Position numbers and translations under genes: made by a program. Shown in pieces: positions 5,615 to 9,304 of a stretch of DNA of 9,304 bases; position 1 is the first letter of the stretch, and the number at the start of each line of letters is the position of its first letter. Under the pieces are notes generated by a model. It was not told the DNA's origin, searched no databases, and saw only the letters and a list, made by a program, of their open reading frames with translations. This stretch comes from Candidatus Woesearchaeota archaeon (GTDB lineage: Archaea > Nanobdellota > Nanobdellia > Woesearchaeales > UBA10107). The DNA lies in assembly GCA_013331965.1 (NCBI GenBank), contig DUFL01000057.1, forward strand, positions 204 to 9,507, given 5' to 3'.

Positions 5615-6298
5615 ATGAAACTCGGAGTATTGTTTTCAGGGGGAAAGGACTCTGTTTCTGCCTGTTATAAAGCTAAAGAAAAGCATGAAATCGCCTGTTT
5701 GATCGCGATAAACTCCGAAAATAAGGAAAGTTACATGTTTCACACCCCGAATATCGAGCTGGTCAAGTTGCAGGCTCAGGCAATGGAAATTCCTTTAATT
5801 GAGCAGAAAACAGCAGGAATCAAGGAAGAAGAGCTTGAAGACTTAAGACTGGCAATAGCCAAGGCAAAGAAACAGTTTAATGTTGAAGGAATCGTGACGG
5901 GAGCCATAGAATCTGTTTATCAAGCGACAAGAATACAGAAAATCTGCGATGAATTGGATTTATGGTGCTTCAATCCACTTTGGCAGACTGACCAGCTGGA
6001 ACATTTAGATGAATTGGTCAAACAATGCTTCAAAATAATCATAACGGGAGTTTTTGCCGAGCCGTTCACTAAAAAATGGCTTGGAAGAGAGATAGATGAT
6101 AAATCTGTTAAGGAATTAGCGCATTTGCACAAGGAATTTAAGATAAATCCCGCGGGAGAGGGCGGAGAGTTTGAAACTTTGGTCACTGACGGGCCCGATT
6201 TTAAGAAAAGACTGGAAATCAAAGAATCTGAAGTGTTTTACAAGAACTTCAACGGATTATTTAAGATCAAAAAAGCGGAGCTGGTGGATAAGAAATGA
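5615..6298 (+). CDS. dph6: Diphthine-ammonia ligase (diphthamide synthase, Dph6/DUF71 family)
   Basis: 227 residues. Dph6 catalyses the last step of diphthamide formation on a histidine of elongation factor 2: ATP-dependent amidation of diphthine. Motifs: the PP-loop SGGKDS (8-13), HTPN region (43-46), GAIESVYQATRI typical of the family, NPLW, and the EGGEFETLVTDGP segment near the C-terminus. The start at 5615 fits a single-domain archaeal Dph6 and the leaderless promoter; the frame is open back to 5402 but that part is not homologous. There are no fused RidA-like domains as in eukaryotic Dph6. The gene overlaps a glutamine amidotransferase by ATGA, which suggests the amide nitrogen could come from glutamine. 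Confidence 0.9.
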   Translation: MKLGVLFSGGKDSVSACYKAKEKHEIACLIAINSENKESYMFHTPNIELVKLQAQAMEIPLIEQKTAGIKEEELEDLRLAIAKAKKQFNVEGIVTGAIESVYQATRIQKICDELDLWCFNPLWQTDQLEHLDELVKQCFKIIITGVFAEPFTKKWLGREIDDKSVKELAHLHKEFKINPAGEGGEFETLVTDGPDFKKRLEIKESEVFYKNFNGLFKIKKAELVDKK

Positions 6299-6831
6299 TA
6301 CTAATAATCGATCTTTGCTATGAAAAAGATTCTTTAAGTAATCTTGAATTTGTCCAGCCGATAAGAAGGATTGTTGAATCTGCGCATAAAAACACAAAAG
6401 TCCTGCATTTTACTGAATTAGACAGCGAAACAATCGGTCATTCAGAAAAAATTATACTTTGCGGAACTGCTCTGAAAGACAATGAGTTTGTCTGTCACAG
6501 AGATGAATTTGAATTCTTGAAAGATTACAAAAAACCGGTTTTAGGGATATGTGCAGGAATGCAGATGATTGGACTGGTATTTGGTGCAAATATAATAAAT
6601 CAAAAAGAGATTGGAATGACGCAGATATTGACAAAAGATAATATTTTCAAAGACAAAATGGTTTCCGTTTTTGAACTTCACAACCACAATATCACTTTGC
6701 CTCGGGGATTTACAGAGATAGCCTACAATGACAAAGGAATGCAGGCAATAAAAAATGATAATATGTACGGGATTACATTCCATCCTGAAGTAAGAAACAG
6801 GGATTTTATTTTAAGTTTCCTGAAACTATAA
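6295..6831 (+). CDS. Class-I glutamine amidotransferase, coupled to Dph6
   Basis: 178 residues with a single class-I (triad) glutaminase domain. The nucleophile elbow GICAGMQ holds Cys86, and HPE (163-165) supplies the catalytic His163 and Glu165. Such domains free ammonia from glutamine for a partner synthetase. It is similar in size to the separate GMP-synthase glutaminase of archaea, but the N-terminus (MILIIDLCYEKDSLSN) is not the usual GMP-synthase one, and no GuaA ATP-binding subunit is nearby. Its ATG overlaps the dph6 TGA by 4 nt, so the two are translated together and probably interact. The likely partner is therefore Dph6, a PP-loop enzyme that needs ammonia. No close terminator is seen downstream. 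Confidence 0.85.
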   Translation: MILIIDLCYEKDSLSNLEFVQPIRRIVESAHKNTKVLHFTELDSETIGHSEKIILCGTALKDNEFVCHRDEFEFLKDYKKPVLGICAGMQMIGLVFGANIINQKEIGMTQILTKDNIFKDKMVSVFELHNHNITLPRGFTEIAYNDKGMQAIKNDNMYGITFHPEVRNRDFILSFLKL

Positions 6832-6948
6832 AATACCGAATATATTCTGGATGATTTCTTAATATTCTTGATATAGTCTGCAAACAATTAACTACACTGT
6901 CTGCGGGATAATCCCTTACAACGTTTCCACTGGACAAGTGCGCGTGAG
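6832..6948. other. Non-coding gap before the tRNA locus
   Basis: No ORF. It contains a GGGAT-A-ATCCC inverted repeat (6905-6915) and an 18-nt stretch at 6917-6934 that matches 14-31 in the hydrolase gene at 17 of 18 bases. No function assigned. Confidence 0.3.
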
Positions 6949-6958
6949 CTATTTAAAC
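6949..6958 (+). promoter_or_regulatory. TATA box for the tRNA-like transcript
   Basis: CTATTTAAAC, with the core centred near 6954. A start about 26 nt downstream falls at 6979-6981, exactly where the tRNA-like body begins, so no 5' leader is expected. Confidence 0.5.
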
Positions 6959-6978
6959 AGGACAATTCTTAAAAAAAT

Positions 6979-7100
6979 AAAAGAATGGCCGAATTGGCCA
7001 AGGTGCCTAGTTGATTGCTAAGCGAGTATTTAACCGTACTCATACGGGTTCAAATGTTCGCTATGGGAAATCCAGGCAACTGAATATCCCGTCCTCGCCG
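6979..7100 (+). tRNA. Class-II (Ser-like) tRNA gene with T-loop intron; acceptor 5' strand and anticodon arm irregular
   Basis: Elements in tRNA order: T8-G9 (6986-6987), D-arm with GCC (6988-6990) pairing GGT (7002-7004) and GG at 6996-6997, anticodon arm 7006-7022 (CCTAG/CTAAG with one C-A mismatch), long variable arm GAGTA/TACTC (7024-7028, 7037-7041), T-stem ACGGG (7044-7048) with CCCGT (7088-7092), 3' acceptor strand CCTCGCC (7093-7099) and discriminator G7100; CCA not encoded. The T-loop is split by an intron. GGCCGAA in the D-arm and the long variable arm suggest tRNA-Ser. Two things do not fit. The seven bases before T8 (AAAAGAA) cannot pair with CCTCGCC, which needs GGCGAGG. By geometry the loop TTGATTG would give anticodon GAT, while a Ser anticodon GCT lies out of register at 7017-7019. 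It could be a pseudogene, a trans-split gene lacking its 5' piece, or an attachment-site remnant. Confidence 0.6.
7055..7086 (+). other. BHB intron (32 nt) in the tRNA T-loop, position 59/60
   Basis: The fold is a textbook archaeal bulge-helix-bulge: T-stem ACGGG/CCCGT; 3-nt bulge TAT (7085-7087); 4-bp helix TTCA (7049-7052) with TGAA (7081-7084); 3-nt bulge AAT (7053-7055); then an inner helix GTT (7056-7058) with AAC (7078-7080) and further pairs. Cutting between bases 2 and 3 of each bulge removes 7055-7086 and leaves T-loop TTCAAAT, the normal archaeal sequence. Introns at 59/60 are known in some archaea but are much rarer than 37/38. Confidence 0.7.
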
Positions 7101-7146
7101 AAATTATATTATTGATATTTTCGCATTTATTTTCTCAACAGTTAAA

Positions 7147-7154
7147 TTTATATA
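7147..7154 (+). promoter_or_regulatory. TATA box for the DoxX gene at 7190
   Basis: TTTATATA, putting the transcription start near 7176, within the palindrome at 7164-7179, and leaving a leader of about 14 nt that contains the Shine-Dalgarno sequence. Confidence 0.5.
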
Positions 7155-7163
7155 CCATTTATT

Positions 7164-7179
7164 CTCAAGAATTCTTGAG
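7164..7179. promoter_or_regulatory. 16-bp perfect palindrome, candidate operator, next to Shine-Dalgarno
   Basis: CTCAAGAATTCTTGAG is perfectly self-complementary and lies over the expected transcription start of the DoxX gene. Its right arm runs into GAGGTGG (7177-7183), a good Shine-Dalgarno sequence 6-7 nt before the ATG at 7190. A dimeric repressor site is the simplest reading. Confidence 0.55.
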
Positions 7180-7189
7180 GTGGTATTAA

Positions 7190-7591
7190 ATGTTAAACAA
7201 ATATTTTAGGGCTCATCACGACAAGTTATACGTTGTGTTCAGAGTGATAGTTGGTTTGCTGTTCTTTGTGCATGGAGCGCAAAAGCTATTCGGCTGGTTC
7301 GGAAGCAAAGGAGCAGCAACAGCGTTTACAATGTTCTGGACGGCGGGAGTTATCGAATTAGTAGCTGGCCTGTTAATCGCTGTCGGATTGTTCTCAAGAC
7401 TTGCTGCATTAATAGGCGGATTGGAAATGATAGCTGCATACTTCATAGCGCACATTCCGCAAGGAATCTTTCCGTATGAAAACGGCGGAGAATTGGCTTT
7501 GTTATACTTAGCTGCATTCTTTGTTGTCCTGATAAATGGAAACGGAAAAGCTAACTTAGAAAAATCAGTCTGCAGGAAAGAGTGCTTCTAA
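7190..7591 (+). CDS. DoxX-family membrane protein
   Basis: 133 residues with four predicted membrane spans and the DoxX-family N-terminal pattern: YVVFRVIVGLLFFVHGAQKLFG, then a loop, then GVIELVAGLLIAVGLFSRLAAL. DoxX-type proteins sit in the membrane and are linked to quinone or thiol redox systems; the exact reaction is unclear. The C-terminus ends SVCRKECF, with two cysteines three residues apart, which is unusual and might be redox-active or bind metal. It has its own promoter, palindrome and Shine-Dalgarno site, and ends in a hairpin terminator. A second DoxX gene lies at 8405-8788, and both flank VKOR and cupredoxin genes, so a redox role is supported by context. Confidence 0.85.
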   Translation: MLNKYFRAHHDKLYVVFRVIVGLLFFVHGAQKLFGWFGSKGAATAFTMFWTAGVIELVAGLLIAVGLFSRLAALIGGLEMIAAYFIAHIPQGIFPYENGGELALLYLAAFFVVLINGNGKANLEKSVCRKECF

Positions 7592-7607
7592 GCACTTTTT
7601 AATTTCT
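7577..7607 (+). terminator. Hairpin plus T-run overlapping the DoxX stop codon
   Basis: AGTGCT (7581-7586) pairs with AGCACT (7591-7596) around a TCTA loop, and AAAG/TTTT extends the stem by up to four pairs. TTTTTAATTTC follows. The stop codon TAA is inside the loop and stem. The convergent VKOR gene ends at 7612, so the T-rich gap may serve both directions. Confidence 0.6.
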
Positions 7608-7611
7608 TTTT

Positions 7612-8001
7612 TTAATATATTATTCTGCATGCAGCAATAAACAAGATTATGTTGACAATATAAACAGAACTGCAAACAATACATAACCCTTTAATCTTGA
7701 AGTACTGGACATAACCAAGATACAAACTTGCTATTATTGAAAGTGCAGATAGATAAAGAACATAACTCAGGTTATAAAAGCTTAAAAAAAATATGACAAT
7801 ATAAAACAATACTCCTGCAAGTGAATTAGAAAATCCGTCAAATATCCTTGAATACTTGCTGTTTACAACCTTGCTGCAGCTCACTATGTCTGTAATGTCG
7901 CATAATGCTTTGTAGTGATGATTCTTCTTTATCCGTATTTCAACGTAATAAGAATACAAAGAAAGAAGCAAGCCAATAATGGCGATTGTTTGTATTATCA
8001 T
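7612..8001 (-). CDS. VKOR-family (vitamin K epoxide reductase-like) disulfide-forming membrane protein
   Basis: 129 residues, four membrane spans. VKOR homologues in prokaryotes re-oxidise DsbA-like proteins and pass electrons to a quinone. The diagnostic residues are all here: the loop pair Cys34 and Cys42 (CDITDIVSC, eight apart as in the human enzyme), a conserved Ser/Asn region SNSLAG after it, and the active-site CXXC at Cys107-Ile-Val-Cys110. No thioredoxin-like partner domain is fused. Its ATG overlaps the TGA of the cupredoxin gene by 4 nt, so the two are translationally coupled. The pairing suggests oxidative handling of cysteines, possibly keeping the cupredoxin's CuA cysteines or other outer-surface disulfides in the right state; that is inference. 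Confidence 0.9.
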   Translation of the reverse strand: MIIQTIAIIGLLLSLYSYYVEIRIKKNHHYKALCDITDIVSCSKVVNSKYSRIFDGFSNSLAGVLFYIVIFFLSFYNLSYVLYLSALSIIASLYLGYVQYFKIKGLCIVCSSVYIVNIILFIAACRIIY

Positions 8002-8372
8002 TTCACAATAAGAGTCCCTTTCATTTCTCTATGTCCTGCTCCACAATATACTGAGCATTTGAAAGTGAACTCTCCTTTTTTGTCAGCTACGAACTCTATT
8101 GTCTCTTCAACACCAGGCTGCAAATTCACATTAATGCTGTAATCAGGAAGAGCAAAACTGTGCTCAACATCAACACTTTTAACAGTTAACTTGACTGCAT
8201 CTCCTTGATTGACAGTTATTGTAGAAGGCTCAAACTCCCAGTTCTTTGCAGTCATAGTAAATTCTTTTACAGAAGATACATCCTTAACTGCATAAGTTGT
8301 TGCTGGCGTATTCGTCTGTGAAGAACAAGCTGCCAATATTAATACAGTTAGTAAAAAGAGTAATCTTTTCAT
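7998..8372 (-). CDS. Lipoprotein cupredoxin with a complete CuA site (cytochrome-oxidase subunit II-like)
   Basis: 124 residues from the ATG at 8372. That start is preferred over a TTG at 8387 because a TTTAAA box sits 26 nt upstream and the N-terminus MKRLLFLL then forms a clean signal peptide. A lipobox LAAC gives a lipid-anchored Cys16. The rest is one cupredoxin fold: WEFEPSTITVNQGD, the first copper ligand His71 in EHSFALP, and CSVYCGAGHREM with Cys106, Cys110, His114 and Met117, the CuA pattern C-x3-C-x3-H-x2-M of cytochrome c oxidase subunit II and nitrous oxide reductase. No N-terminal transmembrane hairpin and no oxidase subunit I nearby, so it is a free electron carrier or copper-handling protein. 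Followed with 4-nt overlap by VKOR. Confidence 0.92.
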   Translation of the reverse strand: MKRLLFLLTVLILAACSSQTNTPATTYAVKDVSSVKEFTMTAKNWEFEPSTITVNQGDAVKLTVKSVDVEHSFALPDYSINVNLQPGVEETIEFVADKKGEFTFKCSVYCGAGHREMKGTLIVK

Positions 8373-8394
8373 GAAATATCTGAACAATGGTTGA

Positions 8395-8400
8395 TTTAAA
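8395..8400 (-). promoter_or_regulatory. TATA box for the cupredoxin-VKOR operon
   Basis: TTTAAA (same on both strands), centred 26 nt from the ATG at 8372, predicting a leaderless mRNA and supporting that start over the upstream TTG. Confidence 0.6.
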
Positions 8401-8404
8401 AATG

Positions 8405-8788
8405 TTACGTATTGAATCGTTTATCTAAGCAATACTTATCTGCGCCGTATAAGAACACAACAAATGAAGCGACAGCCAAGGCATAATCTCTAATTGCTAT
8501 GTCATTATATCCTAGGCCAATTGCTATCCCTAAAACATGCAAAGCAATCAGTAAAGAAGACGTCCTTGTCAAGAATCCGACCAACAATAAAGTTCCAAAT
8601 ATAACCTCAAATATGCCGTTGACGACCATAAACGTCAATGAAGAAAACGGAATCAAATTAGTAACGGAAAGAGATAAATAGCCCACCAATGTGCTTGGAG
8701 AAAGAACGTTTGTCAATCCAAACCAAAGCATAAGAAGAGAGATTCCTATCCTCAACACAACTGGCGCGTATTGTTTGTACGTGTTCAT
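8405..8788 (-). CDS. DoxX-family membrane protein (second copy)
   Basis: 127 residues, four membrane spans, with the pattern VVLRIGISLLMLWFGLTNVL, then IFEVIFGTLLLVGFLTRTSSLL, as in DoxX/DoxD-like proteins. It differs clearly from the copy at 7190: no HGAQKLFG motif, and one cysteine (CLDKRFN) near the end. The ATG at 8788 lies 26 nt from a TTTTAAA box (8811-8817), so it is probably leaderless. Same strand and just upstream of the cupredoxin-VKOR pair, which has its own promoter in the short gap. It may serve as the membrane quinone-linked partner for the cupredoxin; that role is inferred from position only. Confidence 0.82.
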   Translation of the reverse strand: MNTYKQYAPVVLRIGISLLMLWFGLTNVLSPSTLVGYLSLSVTNLIPFSSLTFMVVNGIFEVIFGTLLLVGFLTRTSSLLIALHVLGIAIGLGYNDIAIRDYALAVASFVVFLYGADKYCLDKRFNT

Positions 8789-8810
8789 AGTTTCTTATTC
8801 ATTCAATTGT

Positions 8811-8836
8811 TTTTAAATTTATTCTAAACAGAATAA
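8811..8836 (-). promoter_or_regulatory. TATA box plus adjoining inverted repeat upstream of DoxX (second copy)
   Basis: TTTTAAA at 8811-8817 is the TATA box. Immediately upstream on the minus strand, TTATTCT-AAAC-AGAATAA (8819-8836) is a 7-bp inverted repeat. It could be a regulator site, or a hairpin ending the transcript of the small gene at 8847. The ATTCT/AGAAT arms recall the centre of the palindrome at 7164-7179. Confidence 0.45.
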
Positions 8837-8846
8837 GTTGTGATAA

Positions 8847-9071
8847 TTATCTTTCTGCAAGAAAGCGCTGTATCTCTGCAGTCTTATCCTGATTTAATGA
8901 AATATGATCATCATAACTGCTGCCAGTCCTCTTTTTGGTAATAATAACCCAGACATCATTTTGTAGTTCTTTGAGTGCTTTGTCTATTGCTCTTTGTCCT
9001 GCTGGTCTTATTCTGGTTTGTTCTGGGAGGCCCTTCATAACAAAATCAAGAGGGTATGTTTTCCTCCCCAC
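8847..9071 (-). CDS. Small protein of unknown function
   Basis: 74 residues, not recognised. The start is a GTG at 9071; a second possible start is the ATG at 9038 (residue 12). The composition is that of a real small basic soluble protein: a likely helix PAGQRAIDKALKELQND, a strand VWVIITKKRTG, and a charged C-terminal helix. There are no membrane spans, cysteines or clear metal motif. A minus-strand TATAAAA (about 9105-9112) lies about 37 nt upstream. It is divergent from the regulator-like gene at 9234, so it could belong to a small two-gene module, but there is no direct evidence. Confidence 0.5.
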   Translation of the reverse strand: MGRKTYPLDFVMKGLPEQTRIRPAGQRAIDKALKELQNDVWVIITKKRTGSSYDDHISLNQDKTAEIQRFLAER

Positions 9072-9124
9072 ATATTAGATCTCACCAGCTTGTTTAGAAT
9101 TAGGCGTTTTATAGAAATTACGTC

Positions 9125-9150
9125 TTCCATAGCTCAGTTTTAGGATACGG
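9125..9150 (+). other. tRNA 5'-like fragment (weak)
   Basis: TTCCATAGCTCAGTTTTAGGA resembles the start of a class-I tRNA (TAGCTCAG followed by a D-loop). No D-stem partner, anticodon arm or T-arm follows; a TATA-like GATTTAAATAG comes next at 9151. At most a decayed fragment. Confidence 0.2.
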
Positions 9151-9201
9151 GATTTAAATAGATTACCCTCTATATTTATATATTGATGTATAATAACGAA
9201 A

Positions 9202-9212
9202 GATTTAAATAG
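9202..9212 (+). promoter_or_regulatory. TATA box for the gene at 9234
   Basis: GATTTAAATAG, centred about 27 nt before the ATG at 9234. An identical 11-mer lies at 9151-9161 without an obvious gene at the right distance. Confidence 0.5.
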
Positions 9213-9233
9213 TTAGGAAAGTACCAACTAGTT

Positions 9234-9304
9234 ATGGAACAAGAATCAATATTTTTGGATGCTGTTGGAGATAGTCCAACAATGAGGATAATGCAGCATT
9301 TAAT
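9234..9304 (+). CDS. N-terminus of a probable winged-helix DNA-binding protein (cut by window end)
   Basis: Only 23 codons are visible: MEQESIFLDAVGDSPTMRIM then QHL. The pattern of a short acidic lead, LDAVGDSPTMRIMQHL and then presumably more helix is typical of the first helix of small archaeal winged-helix regulators or antitoxins, where a DSP.xRI.xxL motif opens the domain. The leaderless-type TATA spacing supports the start. Its identity needs the rest of the gene. Confidence 0.45.
   Translation, partial: MEQESIFLDAVGDSPTMRIMQHL

Noticed and set aside
7011..7019. Assigning tRNA-Ser(GCU) firmly from GCT in TTGCTAA
   Set aside because: With GCT as anticodon the flanking GTTGA and GCGAG form only three weak pairs and the D-arm becomes four bases too long, so the identity is left open.
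8373..8387. TTG start giving five extra residues on the cupredoxin
   Set aside because: The ATG at 8372 has the leaderless TATA spacing and yields a standard lipoprotein signal MKRLLFLL.
1..9304. CRISPR array or large insertion sequence
   Set aside because: No regularly spaced direct repeats and no transposase or integrase frame were seen on either strand.

Overview
This AT-rich window looks like a chromosomal piece from an archaeon, probably a DPANN-type lineage such as the Woesearchaeota/Pacearchaeota (lineage is inference). The archaeal signs are a deoxyhypusine synthase domain, a diphthamide-synthesis ATPase, a tRNA-like gene carrying a bulge-helix-bulge (BHB) intron, and repeated TTTAAA-type TATA boxes about 26 nt upstream of start codons, which implies leaderless transcripts for at least five genes.

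Left part (1-1972). The window opens inside a GH113-like glycoside hydrolase whose last codons are knocked out of frame by an apparent 1-nt insertion. After a GC-rich non-coding patch comes a minus-strand toxin-antitoxin-like pair. The antitoxin-like winged-helix gene has a perfect 16-bp palindrome at its promoter. The RelE/ParE-like toxin is frameshifted by about one nucleotide. A 15-bp inverted repeat (14/15) flanks the pair.

Central part (1973-6831) is the most interesting. A single 442-residue ORF fuses a complete pyruvoyl-type S-adenosylmethionine decarboxylase (SpeD) domain to a complete deoxyhypusine synthase (DHS) domain. It is followed, with a 4-nt overlap, by a six-helix membrane protein of unknown function. 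Then come a minus-strand D-2-hydroxyacid dehydrogenase and, upstream of it on the same strand, a second stand-alone SpeD paralogue. Divergent from that paralogue is a two-gene unit: a Dph6-type diphthine-ammonia ligase overlapping by 4 nt a class-I glutamine amidotransferase. Polyamine/hypusine chemistry (modifying aIF5A) and diphthamide chemistry (modifying aEF2) are therefore neighbours, and both modify translation factors.

Right part (6832-9304). A class-II (Ser-like) tRNA locus has a 32-nt BHB intron in the T-loop but no recognisable 5' acceptor strand and an irregular anticodon arm. Next is a redox/membrane group: two DoxX-family proteins, a CuA-site cupredoxin lipoprotein and a VKOR-family thiol oxidoreductase, the last two overlapping by 4 nt. 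The window closes with a small unknown ORF and the first codons of a probable DNA-binding regulator.

The best candidates for something new are the SpeD-DHS fusion with substituted spermidine-contact positions, the Dph6-amidotransferase pair as a possible glutamine-dependent diphthamide synthetase, and the odd intron-bearing tRNA locus.
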